From Fibrobacter sp. (lineage in GTDB: Bacteria > Fibrobacterota > Fibrobacteria > Fibrobacterales > Fibrobacteraceae), in NCBI RefSeq assembly GCF_017545445.1, contig NZ_JAFWOM010000024.1, positions 1 through 64,000 of the forward strand: a stretch of 64,000 nucleotides of DNA. The letters run 5' to 3'. The notes below the pieces were generated by a model that saw only the letters and a list, made by a program, of their open reading frames with translations, was not told the DNA's origin and did not search any database. The stretch's first letter is position 1. Every line of letters starts with the position of its first letter. A program made the position numbers and the translations under genes. Shown piece by piece: positions 1 to 8,735 of the stretch.

Positions 1-711
1 ACCGAAATCGGCGCTGCGCATTTCGACCTTATTCGGGCCTTCAGCAACGTTCCAGGCTTCCATTTCGTCCATCTTGGCGCGGAGGCGACGGCCAGCCGGC
101 TTCGAGAAGCCAGGCACCATCACGTGCTGGGCGATGTTGCGTTCAAAGTTCGGCACCATTGCCGGGAGTTCTTCCTTCGGAACGACAATAGACTTGGAAT
201 GGTCCACGCGGGTGGTCATGCGGAGGATGACAGGAATCTTGAACTTTTCGCTCGTCTGCATGGCAATGCGGAAGAAGTCGTAGGCTTCCTGGGAGTTGGA
301 CGGTTCGAACATCGGGCAAACGGATGCCTTCGCGTGGTTACGCGTATCCTGTTCGTTCTGGGAGCTGCCCTGACCCGGGTCATCGGCAACAATCCACACC
401 ATGCCGCCATCGACACCCGTGTAAGTTGCGGTATAGAGAACATCACTTGCCACATTCAAGCCAACCATCTTCATGGTGACCACACTGCGGGCATGTCCAA
501 AAGCGGCACCGAGAGCGACTTCGGCAGCGACCTTTTCGTTCGGAGCCCACTGGGCATAGCCGCCCAGTTCAGAGTAATCTTCCAAGATTTCGGTGGAAGG
601 AGTTCCCGGATAGCCTGCGGCAAGCTGAACATTGCAATGACGCATGGAAAGGGAAATGGCTTCGTTGCCCGAAATCAGCATCTTTTTCGCATTTGGATCA
701 AAAGCTGGCAT
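1..711 (-). CDS. iorA: Indolepyruvate:ferredoxin oxidoreductase alpha subunit, 5' part only
   Basis: The minus-strand frame is open from an ATG at 711 to the window edge, so about 237 N-terminal residues are visible and the C-terminus is missing. The protein opens with a pyrimidine-binding fold of the IorA type: LISGNEAIS near residue 13, the AAGYPGTPSTEI motif near residue 32, and the DDPGQGSSQNEQDTR segment. In this family the enzyme oxidatively decarboxylates aryl pyruvates to aryl-acetyl-CoA with ferredoxin, or works in reverse to make aromatic amino acids in anaerobes. An AGGA ribosome site lies just upstream of the ATG. The beta subunit gene would lie outside the window. A related pyruvate:ferredoxin oxidoreductase is less likely, because the motif order fits IorA. 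Confidence 0.85.
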   Translation of the reverse strand, partial: MPAFDPNAKKMLISGNEAISLSMRHCNVQLAAGYPGTPSTEILEDYSELGGYAQWAPNEKVAAEVALGAAFGHARSVVTMKMVGLNVASDVLYTATYTGVDGGMVWIVADDPGQGSSQNEQDTRNHAKASVCPMFEPSNSQEAYDFFRIAMQTSEKFKIPVILRMTTRVDHSKSIVVPKEELPAMVPNFERNIAQHVMVPGFSKPAGRRLRAKMDEMEAWNVAEGPNKVEMRSADFG

Positions 712-997
712 GATATTCCTTTTTGTTTTAATCGTTTTTTTAAACGAACGCAAATATAGAAAATTCGATTTTGCACATCCTTGGCACGAACTTCAAGAAA
801 CGCAAAAACAAGAAGTAATTTTTTGTTATATATTATTAGGGTTTTAACTATGCAACATTTAATTCTTTATGTCATTCCCGCGTAAGCGGGAATCTCCTTC
901 TTGTAAAGCAATAAAGGAGGTGCCCGCTTACTTCGACTGCGCTCAGCACAGGCTCCGGCGGGCATGACAAGTTTAGGATTAAAATAAGAGGAATAAA
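712..997. repeat. Intergenic region with GTCAT-type palindromic repeats
   Basis: This 286-nt gap separates the divergent iorA and flavodiiron genes. Bases 871-896 form a GTCATTCCCGC/GCGGGAAT hairpin, one member of the dispersed palindrome family seen throughout the window. A second, longer copy follows up to about 970 (GTGCCCGC ... GCGGGCATGAC) and contains the common CTTCGACTGCGCTCAG core. The ribosome site of the next gene (AAGAGGAATAAA) lies right after. No gene is seen. Confidence 0.6.
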
Positions 998-2176
998 ATG
1001 ATCGTTTCAGATTTTAGCGAAAGCATTAAGTTCGTTGGGGTAGATGACCGCGAAATTGACCTTTTTGAAGGGCAGTACAAAGTTCCTGACGGAGTTTCGT
1101 ACAATTCCTATGTGATTTTTGACGAGAAGATTGCGGTCACAGATTCCGTAGATGCACATAAAGTAAGTGAATGGTTGACAAATGTTGAAAACTCATTGCA
1201 GGGCAAAACGCCCGACTACTTGATTGTCCACCATTTGGAACCCGACCACGCCGGCGGTTTTCTCGAATTTATCAAGAAGTACCCGGACGCAACTATCGCT
1301 GCATCTGCAAAGGCGCTTGCGTTCATTCCGCAGTTCTTCAAGCTCCCGGAAGGCACAAAGACGCTCACGCTCAAGGATGGCGACACACTTTCGCTCGGCA
1401 AACACACGCTAAAGTTTATCGCAGCCCCGATGGTCCACTGGCCCGAAGTTTTGCTCAGCTACGATGAATCCGAAAAGATTCTGTTCTCCGCCGATGCGTT
1501 CGGCACATTCGGACTCTCCGGCAAACTCGGCGAAGACTGGGTCAGCGAAGCAAGGCGCTACTACATCAACATCGTCGGGAAATACGGTATGCAGGTACAG
1601 AGCGTTTTGAAGAAGCTCGCCGGTATCGAAGTCAAGATGATTTGCCCGTTGCACGGCCCCGTTCTTACAGACAATTTAAGTTTCTACATTAACAAGTACA
1701 ACACCTGGAGTAGCTACGCGCCCGAAACGCAGGGCGTGTTTGTCGCCTATGCAGGCGTTTACGGCCACACGGCAGAAGCCGCAAAAAAGCTCGCCGAATC
1801 GCTCCGCGAAAAAGGCGTTGATGTAACGATTATGGATTTGGCCCGCACATATTCTTCGGAAACAGTCGCACAGGCATTCCGCTACAGCCATCTTGCTGTA
1901 TGCGCGACAACGCTTGATGCAGGCCTCTTCCCCGCAGCAGAAAAATTCCTCACGCATCTCAAGGCGAAAAACTACTGCAATCGCAAAGTAGGCATTGTCG
2001 AAAATGGCACATGGGCGCCGATGGCCGCGAAGAAAATGCACGAGATTCTTGACACGCTCAAGAACGTGACATTCTGCGAAACGACGGTCACACTCAAGTC
2101 CGCACTCGACGAGACTTCTGCCGCAAAGCTTGAAGAACTTGCTGTAGAATTTGCGAAGGATTTGGGCAAAGCGTAG
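998..2176 (+). CDS. Flavodiiron protein (FprA/ROO family), O2 or NO reductase
   Basis: A 392-residue protein with the two domains of class A flavodiiron proteins. Residues 1-240 are a metallo-beta-lactamase fold with the diiron ligand motif H79-x-E81-x-D83-H84, plus H147, D166 and H219. Residues from about 247 form a flavodoxin domain (FVAYAGVYGHTAEAA). Such proteins reduce O2 to water or NO to N2O in the cytoplasm of anaerobes, taking electrons from rubredoxin or a reductase, so a protective oxygen-scavenging role is inferred. No rubredoxin gene is adjacent. The start is the first ATG after AGAGGAAT. All expected metal ligands are present and the length is normal for the family. Confidence 0.9.
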   Translation: MIVSDFSESIKFVGVDDREIDLFEGQYKVPDGVSYNSYVIFDEKIAVTDSVDAHKVSEWLTNVENSLQGKTPDYLIVHHLEPDHAGGFLEFIKKYPDATIAASAKALAFIPQFFKLPEGTKTLTLKDGDTLSLGKHTLKFIAAPMVHWPEVLLSYDESEKILFSADAFGTFGLSGKLGEDWVSEARRYYINIVGKYGMQVQSVLKKLAGIEVKMICPLHGPVLTDNLSFYINKYNTWSSYAPETQGVFVAYAGVYGHTAEAAKKLAESLREKGVDVTIMDLARTYSSETVAQAFRYSHLAVCATTLDAGLFPAAEKFLTHLKAKNYCNRKVGIVENGTWAPMAAKKMHEILDTLKNVTFCETTVTLKSALDETSAAKLEELAVEFAKDLGKA

Positions 2177-2275
2177 TTTGTAATTCGAAAAAAGAAAAGC
2201 CAAGGATGCTGGCGTCATAGCGGACTCGATCAGCTATCAGTCTGCCATGACGTTTTTTTGCCTTTTTTAATGAGC

Positions 2276-2858
2276 CTACTTAGAATTATTCGAAAGTCCT
2301 AAAGAAGTTCGAATTTTATCCATTGACGCCCCCTTCTTTAGCATTCGTTCAACCTTGTCAATCACCTTTTCCTCAATTTTCTTGACAAAATCAGGGTGAT
2401 CTTCAGCAAAAGCCAATTCTTGAGCATATCTGTCCCATTTCAAGTGCATAATATACCTGTACCTTTTAAGTTCCTTTTTATTAAATCTAGCTAGTTTGGC
2501 AAACGGAAGCAAGCCCTCGAACTTTTCCGTTTTTAGGGCTGGTGGAAGTTCCTTGAGGCGATGCAAATAGCGAAAAATAGACCGGTTTGACATCGTAATC
2601 CCAATCGGGACCGGGTTCGCCTTGTTGTACAATCATCTGGCTTGAATAAAACAACAAACGCTTCAAAAAATTCGTTTCTCGTTCAATTTGGATTTCAATC
2701 TCAATAAAGTTATAGTGTTCATCGCGACAATGCAGGTCAAGAATTGACGATTTAGACGCCTTGCTACCAGAATCATTGAGTTCCGGTTGTTGCGAAAACA
2801 CATCTTTGATTTTTTGCGGGATTTGTCCTTGATGCATATCGTTTAGCAGGTTCAACAA
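2276..2858 (-). pseudogene. Broken Rpn-family PD-(D/E)XK nuclease (transposase-like)
   Basis: Two overlapping minus-strand frames together resemble a Rpn/PDDEXK_2 nuclease. The upstream frame (2858 to 2487) holds the active-site segment IEIEIQIERE and YSSQMI. The downstream frame (2632 to 2276) holds the conserved C-terminal half, rich in charged helices (FNKKELKRYRYIM, LGLSNNSK). The join needs a frameshift, with probable loss of sequence, around 2550-2600. The first 30 or so residues found in intact members are also absent. An intact relative lies at 48028-49029. Rpn proteins promote RecA-independent recombination; this copy is probably dead. Confidence 0.7.
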
Positions 2859-2912
2859 GTTGTGTTTTATAATTTTTCAATTTCAAAACATTCATCAAAG
2901 TCAATCTTTCAA

Positions 2913-3446
2913 CTATTCTAGCAAGTCATAATAAAATCTATCCGTAAACTTTTTAATGCACAAAACTACAGCATCATCGAAATTTCCGATATCATTTTCG
3001 TTTTTCGAAAACAGCAATGGTTTGCCTTTTGATTTTGTCATTGTTTGGAATACATAAAAACCATCTTCTTCGCCGTTTCTATAAAGCACAAGATTCACCG
3101 GTTTAAAGTTGTATGGAGTCTTGTCTTCTTTTCGCATAGACAAGCGAATTTTCAACGAGTCTCTCTCGGTCATGGAACTCTTAATCACATAGGCCTTGAT
3201 GACTCTCGACAATCGGCTATTGATAAGCTTTGATCTTTCCGTAGCAGAGGAAATAGAATCCATCAATGGGATTCTAGGAGAAAAAGATTTAACAAATCCA
3301 TTTTCGCGAAGTTCACCATACACAATACCAGAGAATGTCACGGGAACGGATTCCGTCAGCAAAACTTTTTCACCAGAATTTTTATCCGAGCATGCAACGC
3401 ATAAAATAACATATAACGACAATACTACAGTTTTCAAGATATTCAT
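2913..3446 (-). CDS. Putative lipoprotein of unknown function
   Basis: The ATG at 3446 is preferred over an in-frame upstream codon because GGGAGG sits at the right distance. The 177-residue product begins MNILKTVVLSLYVILCVAC, a lipoprotein signal with lipidation expected at the Cys of CVAC. The rest is a soluble domain with no motif that I recognise. It contains TFSGIVYGEL early on and a run of beta-strand-like segments (FKPVNLVLYRNGEEDGFYVF). It is a single gene between a decayed nuclease and a gap. Attachment to the inner or outer membrane is inferred from the lipobox only. Confidence 0.7.
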   Translation of the reverse strand: MNILKTVVLSLYVILCVACSDKNSGEKVLLTESVPVTFSGIVYGELRENGFVKSFSPRIPLMDSISSATERSKLINSRLSRVIKAYVIKSSMTERDSLKIRLSMRKEDKTPYNFKPVNLVLYRNGEEDGFYVFQTMTKSKGKPLLFSKNENDIGNFDDAVVLCIKKFTDRFYYDLLE

Positions 3447-3574
3447 ACAAACGCCTCCCAAATTGATTTTATAAAAGCAACCTACAAAATCAAACTAAAG
3501 GGAAGCGGCGTTTTAACTGAATTAGTATGTAAAATTAAATTGTGGTTTTTTATGTTTTCAGTTTTACAAGATGC

Positions 3575-3604
3575 AAAAAAAGCCGGCGGAGGCCGACTTT
3601 TTTC
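3575..3604 (-). terminator. Rho-independent terminator of the coiled-coil gene
   Basis: A GTCGGC/GCCGGC stem with a short loop is followed on the minus strand by a run of T. It sits about 80 nt past the stop of the 3684-4073 gene. The A/T flanks on both sides would let it also act on the plus strand. Confidence 0.65.
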
Positions 3605-3665
3605 GTTAAGAGATTGTTACTGGATCCCCTCACTTCGTTCGAGGATGACGAGGCAAGGACGGGGT
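3605..3665 (-). repeat. GTCAT...GGATCCAGT dispersed palindrome
   Basis: Read on the minus strand this is GTCATCCTCGAACGAAGTGA followed by GGGGATCCAGTAAC. It is nearly identical to copies at 17344-17374 and 24320-24350 on the plus strand. It lies between a terminator and a stop codon, like most members of the family. Confidence 0.75.
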
Positions 3666-3683
3666 TCTGGATGACGTTACTTA

Positions 3684-4073
3684 TTACTTCTTGCTTGCGA
3701 GTTCTTCTTCGAGTTTTTTGTTGCGGCTGTCCTGCATTTCGCAAACATTCTTGAGGTTGCTGATTTCTGCGCTCTGCTTGGCGATTTGCTCCTTGAGGTC
3801 TTCGCACTTGGCTGCAAAAGTCTGTTCAGATTCAATGCGGCTGCTCAATTCCTTGCGGAGGCTCTCGATTGAACTGCGGAGCTGTTCGATGGTATCGTTG
3901 GGAACGCTCTTTTCTGCATCATCGGCAGTTTTCTTTTCTGCATTTTCGGCGCAGTTCGGAACTGAATCATCGCTTGCATTTTCGCAAGAACAGCAATTAA
4001 AAAACTTTTTCGAAACAGCAACGGCGGCAGCGGCTCCGAGAACGGCACCCACTAAAAAGCTATTCGTTTTCAT
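3684..4073 (-). CDS. Small membrane-anchored coiled-coil protein
   Basis: The ATG at 4073 follows AAAAGGAG and gives a 129-residue protein; the longer frame would add 13 residues without a ribosome site. An N-terminal hydrophobic stretch rich in Gly and Ala (SFLVGAVLGAAAAVAV) anchors it or is exported. A Cys-rich patch follows (FFNCCSCENA), then an acidic linker. From about residue 60 to the end there is a heptad-patterned coiled coil (IEQLRSSIESLRKELSSRIE, ISNLKNVCEMQDS). The overall look is similar to YtxH-like small envelope proteins, but no family is certain. Function is unknown. Confidence 0.65.
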   Translation of the reverse strand: MKTNSFLVGAVLGAAAAVAVSKKFFNCCSCENASDDSVPNCAENAEKKTADDAEKSVPNDTIEQLRSSIESLRKELSSRIESEQTFAAKCEDLKEQIAKQSAEISNLKNVCEMQDSRNKKLEEELASKK

Positions 4074-4177
4074 TGTAAAACTCCTTTTTATACATTCATC
4101 TAGTAATATCAATTAAACAAAAGCAAAAGTCAAGAGGATTTTTGCATAAACCGTGAAAATCTATTTTTTCGCTAAAA

Positions 4178-4232
4178 TAAAAAACAACCCCGCAATCCTT
4201 CGGTGCGTTCTTGGCATCGAAAATGCGGGGCT
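4178..4232 (-). terminator. Probable terminator with long loop
   Basis: CCCCGCA and TGCGGGG, about 25 nt apart, can pair; on the minus strand the stem is followed by TTGTTTTTTATTTT. It lies downstream of the H1-like/glycogen-binding gene. The long loop makes this less certain than the other terminators. Confidence 0.45.
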
Positions 4233-4276
4233 ATCGTTAGCCTCTCGTCTGGAGAGACGCAAATTTTTAGTCTGGC

Positions 4277-4813
4277 TTAGACGTGCTTGATTTTGTTTTC
4301 GCCTTCGTCCCAGTACTGGCCATCACAAACAAACTTGTATTCGTAGTCGCCCGGAACGAGAGAAACCTTTGCAGTCCAAAGGCCGGTCTTCTGGTCTTTC
4401 TTGAGCATGTCTTTATCGACAGCCCAATCGTTGAAAGAACCTGCGACAGAAACTGTCGTTGCGAGCGGACAATCGGCGATAAATTCGACTTCTACAGTTT
4501 TCGGAGCCGCTTTCGAGGTTGCTTTCTTTGCCGGGGCTTTCGTAGCTTTTGCAGCCTTAGCCTTCGGAGATTCTTTTACGGTTTCCTTGGCCGGAGCCTT
4601 GACTTCTTTCGTTGCGACCTTAGCTGCCTTTACAGCTTTTTCTGCTTTAGGGGCGGCCTTCTTTGCAGGAGCTTCCTTGACTTCGGCTTTCTTTGTCGTA
4701 GCCTTTGCAGCAGACTTGGTTTCTACTTTCTTTGCTGCGGTTTTCGTAGCTTTCGCTGCAACGGTTTTCTTGGCGGCAGGTTTTTCTACTACAGTTTTGG
4801 AATTCTTAGACAT
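4277..4813 (-). CDS. Histone H1-like Lys/Ala/Pro tail fused to a CBM48/AMPK-beta-like glycogen-binding domain
   Basis: The 178-residue product has two very different halves. Residues 1-105 are almost only Lys, Ala, Thr, Val, Glu and Pro in H1-like repeats (APAKKA, KAAPKAEKA, ATKAPAKKA). Residues 108-178 form a compact early-set domain with TTVSVAGSFNDWA, GLWTAKVSLVPGDYEYKFVC and a C-terminal DGQYWDEGENKIKHV. That is the pattern of CBM48/AMPK-beta glycogen-binding modules. By analogy the tail could bind DNA or acidic polymers and the domain could bind alpha-glucan. A link between stored glycogen and the nucleoid, or simply a glycogen-granule protein, is inference. It is divergent from rpe, with 63 nt between the starts. 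Confidence 0.75.
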   Translation of the reverse strand: MSKNSKTVVEKPAAKKTVAAKATKTAAKKVETKSAAKATTKKAEVKEAPAKKAAPKAEKAVKAAKVATKEVKAPAKETVKESPKAKAAKATKAPAKKATSKAAPKTVEVEFIADCPLATTVSVAGSFNDWAVDKDMLKKDQKTGLWTAKVSLVPGDYEYKFVCDGQYWDEGENKIKHV

Positions 4814-4876
4814 GGATTATCTCCTCTTATTTCTTAGTGATGTCAAATTTAGTAAAATTTTTTTTAAATTTGTAGT

Positions 4877-5530
4877 ATGCTCAAACAAATCATCGCACCC
4901 AGCGTCTTGAACGCAAATTTTCTCTCCCTCGGTGACGGCCTCAAAGCCATTGAAAACGGTGGCGCAGGACTTGTCCACCTTGACATCATGGATGGGCACT
5001 TTGTCCCAAATATCAGCTTTGGGCCGGGCATTTCCGCTTGCGTCAAAAAAGGCACTAAGCTCCCGCTCGATTGCCACTTGATGATTGAGAATCCCGAAAA
5101 TTACGTGGGCGAATTTGCAAAAGCAGGTGCAAGCATCATCAGCGTGCATGCCGAAACGACAAACCATCTCGATCGTCTGCTGCACCAGATTGCAGAACTT
5201 GGCGTCAAGCCCGCCGTTGCCATCAATCCGGCGACTCCGCTTGAAAGCATCAAGTACGTGCTCGACATCGTGGATATGGTGCTTATCATGTCCGTCAACC
5301 CCGGATTCGGCGGCCAAAGCTTGATTCCGTACTGCCTTGACAAAATTCGCGAACTCCGCCAGATGAAACCGGAACTCGACATCCAAATTGATGGCGGCGT
5401 AAAGCTCGACAACATTCTTGCCTGCAAAGAAGCGGGTGCAAACGTATTTGTCGTCGGTAGCGCCATTTTCGGCAAACCGGACCCCGAAGCCGTCTGCCGT
5501 GAATTTGTCAATTTAGTCAGCGGTTGCTAG
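4877..5530 (+). CDS. rpe: Ribulose-phosphate 3-epimerase
   Basis: This 217-residue TIM barrel interconverts ribulose 5-phosphate and xylulose 5-phosphate in the cytosolic pentose phosphate pathway. Family signatures are complete: IAPSVLNANF at the N-terminus, LVHLDIMDGHFVPN (metal His and catalytic Asp), the DCHLMIENP segment, MSVNPGFGGQ, the catalytic IDGGV strand, and the phosphate-binding FVVGSAIFG near the end. Length is standard. No clear Shine-Dalgarno is seen before the ATG, but the N-terminus matches the family. It would supply pentose interconversion for sugars released by the hemicellulases in this window. Confidence 0.96.
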   Translation: MLKQIIAPSVLNANFLSLGDGLKAIENGGAGLVHLDIMDGHFVPNISFGPGISACVKKGTKLPLDCHLMIENPENYVGEFAKAGASIISVHAETTNHLDRLLHQIAELGVKPAVAINPATPLESIKYVLDIVDMVLIMSVNPGFGGQSLIPYCLDKIRELRQMKPELDIQIDGGVKLDNILACKEAGANVFVVGSAIFGKPDPEAVCREFVNLVSGC

Positions 5531-5612
5531 TAATATTATAGCTGCGGCGATTAAATAAATTTTAGAACAACGTTATGCCGCACGGATGGTGATGCTGTAG
5601 CGAATAAATGGC

Positions 5613-5645
5613 GATGTCATGCCGGATCTATTCCGGCATCAGTTG
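5613..5645. repeat. GTCATGCCGG...CCGGCATCAG palindrome
   Basis: An imperfect inverted repeat (ATGCCGGATC/TATTCCGGCAT) of the dispersed GTCAT family, placed between the rpe stop and the convergent stop of the next gene. Confidence 0.7.
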
Positions 5646-5690
5646 TTCTTGTCGAGACGGTTTATATTACGTTTGCTATATACCTTGTAA

Positions 5691-6596
5691 TTAAAATCGT
5701 CTCAGCATGCCCGCTCGGTAAAGAATCCCTAGCGTGTTTAGATAACGTTTGTATTTAATTTCTTCAGGGCACGAATTCTTTTTGCAGTATTCGTCTATCT
5801 CGTCAATGACTAACGGTATTGTCGAGAAATTTCTTCTTTTCAAAAGATTCAGTATCTTTTGGCGATTCTCGTTCGGTTTCTTGCGGCTTTGAATTTTTTC
5901 GATAAGCTGATAAGGCAAAACGTTCACTGTGCTTAGTGACGTCTCGTTTGGATTTTTCCAAAGGACTTCGGAATACCCGTCGTTAAAGAAAATTCGTTTT
6001 ACGTTTGGGTTCGGTATGTAATAGCCGTAACGGCGGATTTCTATTGCGGAATCGCGGTCTTGATAAAGGAAATATCCCGACTTGACGACCATCGTAATGG
6101 TGATGACGTATTGGTCTTTGGCGGGGCGGATCCACTTATCTCTTGCTTTATCGTAATAATAATCGACGAGAATTTTTACCCTTTCCAAACTGATAAAGTT
6201 AAACCGATTCATGAGTTGCTTGTATGTATTGCGGACATCCGGAGTTGCTTTTTTCAAGAGCAAATCGTTTCTTTGCATCAGTTGCTCGTTCAACAGGTAA
6301 AAAAGACTTTCGGCGACGAACAAATCTTCGTCATCGGTTGTTTCAAGGGCGCGTTTATCATTTGCTTCCAAGACATGCCCATACACGGCAATAAATTTTG
6401 TGTTAGAACTATCTAGTTTTGAACGGACCGATGGCAAATGCAAACGCTTTGAAATAATCGAATCTATTTTTTCTTCAAAACTTTTTTCGGTTTTGAGCTC
6501 TTCTCCTTTTGATGATTCCGGGGACTCAAAAGCATGGGCTTTAGGTAGAACGAATAAAGCAAAAATCAACAAAAAAAGGGTAGAGCGTAAAGTCAT
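5691..6596 (-). CDS. Exported protein of unknown function
   Basis: The frame could start at a TTG at 6626, but the ATG at 6596 places a clean signal peptide at the N-terminus (MTLRSTLFLLIFALFVLPKA, cut near HAF). That gives 301 residues. The mature part starts with a charged, probably helical stretch (KTEKSFEEKIDSIISKRL). A mixed domain follows with FIAVYGHVLEANDKRAL, YVITITMVVKSGYFLY and two Cys (YCKKNSCPEEIKYKRY) near the C-terminus that could form a disulfide. I recognise no family. It is a single gene facing rpe and followed upstream by a GH9 enzyme. Periplasmic location is inferred. Confidence 0.6.
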   Translation of the reverse strand: MTLRSTLFLLIFALFVLPKAHAFESPESSKGEELKTEKSFEEKIDSIISKRLHLPSVRSKLDSSNTKFIAVYGHVLEANDKRALETTDDEDLFVAESLFYLLNEQLMQRNDLLLKKATPDVRNTYKQLMNRFNFISLERVKILVDYYYDKARDKWIRPAKDQYVITITMVVKSGYFLYQDRDSAIEIRRYGYYIPNPNVKRIFFNDGYSEVLWKNPNETSLSTVNVLPYQLIEKIQSRKKPNENRQKILNLLKRRNFSTIPLVIDEIDEYCKKNSCPEEIKYKRYLNTLGILYRAGMLRRF

Positions 6597-6654
6597 ACCC
6601 GTAATATATATTATTGTGAATCGCAAATTGAACTTTTTTTGCTGTTCTAAAAGC

Positions 6655-8415
6655 TTATTTCACCACGGCAGCCGTGTGCCCGCTGTAAATGGCTTGCAAG
6701 GCGCCGGCGAGGTAAGCGAGCGGAGCGTTCCAGTTGATGGCCACTTCGTTTGTCGCATAGCTGCAACGGTTGTCGATATAGGCTAATGCAGGTTTGTCGG
6801 CAGAAGCGTAGTTCGGGCATTTCCAGAGTTCCTTGCCGTCGAGGTTGATGTCCTGCTTGCCTAAATGCGGACCGCCTACGAGCATGCCCGGCACCGGATC
6901 ATCGACAAAGTCCGATTCGCTCACACGGTGGTGCGGGTTGCGCGGACTTCTGTAGCCAAAGCCTGTAACGTACGTGATTTCCATCGGATTCTTGCCCAAG
7001 AGATAATCGAGGCACTGCTGGGCGCCGTCCAAAAAGCTTTTGTCGCCTGTAACGTAATATGCGTGCAGCAAAACGATTCCGTTGTTCGCCATGGCACTGT
7101 TGCTGCCCCAGTTCCAGCTAGACGGGAATGCCGGGAGCCTGTAAGCGCTCGTATCGCCGACATTGCGAAGTTCCGTCGCAACGTGGAGCAATATTTTGCG
7201 GGCTTCGCCGCCGAGCTTCGCTCCAAAATCCGCAGAGTCGAGAGCTACATGGTAGGCGGCTAGCATGTTCACGTCTCCCCACCACGGACCATCGGGCCTG
7301 AATTTGTACTGCTTCAAGTCCTTGAGGTAATCGGCTTTCTTTGTTGCGCGATAAAGTTCCGTCGCTGCAAAGGCAAATTCGTCCTTGCCGTTTTCTTCAC
7401 CGTACGTGTAGTTTCCGGTTTCTACGTCAGAGGGCTGCTTGTACAATGCTTTCGGGTGGCGCTTTGCCCAATAATAAGCGACTTCTGCCGCCTTGAGCAT
7501 TCGCTTCGAAAATTCCGCATCGAACGGAGCATATACGCGGGAGGCTTGCGCCATCACAGCTGCAAAATCAAGCGTGGCGGTCAAGCTCTTTTCAATGGCG
7601 TAACGCAGAGATCCGTCAATTTCGGGCATCGTGCTAGAGCCGAACTTGAGCGATGTTAATTTGTGATAAACGGCGCCGTCCTTGTCCTGCATCGAAAGCA
7701 TCCAGTCCAGATTCCAGCGGATTTCTTCCAAAAGCTCCGGCATTTTCGGGAATTCACGCGGGATGTTCCAATGAAGGGAGTCCATGAATGCTGGGAAGTG
7801 TTCGTAAAGCTCCAGAAGCGTAAAAACGGTAATCCCGGAGTTCACGATGTACTTGCCGTAGTCCCCTGCATCGTACCAGCCGCGCTGCGACTTGATAATT
7901 TTAGCATCCGCCTTCTTCGGAGCCGCCTTACCATTCGCCTTCGCGACCGCCGTCGCTGTCGGGAGGTCCGTGCCATAGACAATCACCTTATCGTCTATAT
8001 GGCCCGCCGCGCGCGCCCACTTGCCTGCATAACGCGTTTCCAGAGCCATGCCTGCACGCTGGTAGTAGAACCACTTGAGAGCAGCTTTTGTTACGTCTTC
8101 ATAGACATTCTCTCCCACCACAATCGGATTCCCGATGTAGCCGTCCCTGAACAGGCGGTATGTGCCCGGTTTCTTGATAGACGAAATGTCGTAAGTCTGG
8201 ACTTCTTCGCCGCTGTATTCCCAGTCATAGACCATCGGGGCTTCGAGCGTAAGCACCACGTTGCCATTCATGTCGCGGACTTCAAGCGGATTGGCGTCGT
8301 TGCCGGGGATGACAACGGTCTTTTCGGATTCGGGGGCAAAACCAAGCTGGTTTACCAGCGGAATGGCAAAAGATGGCACCGTGAACGCTAATGCAGCAAA
8401 TAGATGTTTACGCAT
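6655..8415 (-). CDS. Secreted GH9 cellulase with N-terminal Ig-like domain
   Basis: The start at 8415 (ATGAGGTTTTGT spacing) gives about 586 residues with signal peptide MRKHLFAALAFTVPSFA. Residues 20-105 form the CelD-type Ig-like module (PLVNQLGFAPESEKTVVIPG). The GH9 barrel follows: GWYDAGDYGKY carries the nucleophilic water-activating Asp pair, FGYRSPRNPHHRVSESD is the His signature, and NEVAINWNAPLAYLAGAL carries the acid Glu. A 25-residue Ala/Lys-rich insert (NGKAAPKKADAK) sits before the DAGD motif. It hydrolyses beta-1,4-glucan. There is no C-terminal sorting tail and no carbohydrate module, unlike the second GH9 here. Confidence 0.93.
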   Translation of the reverse strand: MRKHLFAALAFTVPSFAIPLVNQLGFAPESEKTVVIPGNDANPLEVRDMNGNVVLTLEAPMVYDWEYSGEEVQTYDISSIKKPGTYRLFRDGYIGNPIVVGENVYEDVTKAALKWFYYQRAGMALETRYAGKWARAAGHIDDKVIVYGTDLPTATAVAKANGKAAPKKADAKIIKSQRGWYDAGDYGKYIVNSGITVFTLLELYEHFPAFMDSLHWNIPREFPKMPELLEEIRWNLDWMLSMQDKDGAVYHKLTSLKFGSSTMPEIDGSLRYAIEKSLTATLDFAAVMAQASRVYAPFDAEFSKRMLKAAEVAYYWAKRHPKALYKQPSDVETGNYTYGEENGKDEFAFAATELYRATKKADYLKDLKQYKFRPDGPWWGDVNMLAAYHVALDSADFGAKLGGEARKILLHVATELRNVGDTSAYRLPAFPSSWNWGSNSAMANNGIVLLHAYYVTGDKSFLDGAQQCLDYLLGKNPMEITYVTGFGYRSPRNPHHRVSESDFVDDPVPGMLVGGPHLGKQDINLDGKELWKCPNYASADKPALAYIDNRCSYATNEVAINWNAPLAYLAGALQAIYSGHTAAVVK

Positions 8416-8735
8416 ACAAAACCTCATTTTTAGATAAAAAATACCTTTAATTTTTACAAATCGTACCCATGTACCCCATTTTAATGTTTACCATAGGCAA
8501 CACCAAGTGTATCGAGTGTATCTTAGAGGTCTTTGTTGCCTGCTTGTAATTGTCACTTTGGTGCCATTGATGTTTTTCTATTTGTGAACCGAGATTGTGG
8601 ATGCTGGATGTGTCCTCCATGGTCGCGATGATGCTTTGTGTCTTGCAAAACGGTTTGAATATATGAAAATAATTTTTCATGCATCGTTCACCCTATAGGT
8701 GTTTGTCGTCTCTTGTCTTTACTATATATACCATC
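8416..8735. other. Intergenic region between divergent GH9 and NYN genes
   Basis: This 320-nt gap has one minus-strand frame of 77 codons (8680-8447), but its composition is unlike the flanking genes, it has no ribosome site, and I recognise nothing in it. It probably holds the promoters of both flanking genes. No repeat of the families seen elsewhere was found. Confidence 0.4.

Noticed and set aside
124..759. Plus-strand frame of 211 codons at the window start
   Set aside because: It is the antisense of iorA, whose minus-strand translation has clear family motifs. The plus frame has none and no ribosome site.
8447..8680. 77-codon minus-strand frame between GH9 and NYN genes
   Set aside because: No ribosome site, atypical composition and no family resemblance. 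It is mentioned only as part of the gap.
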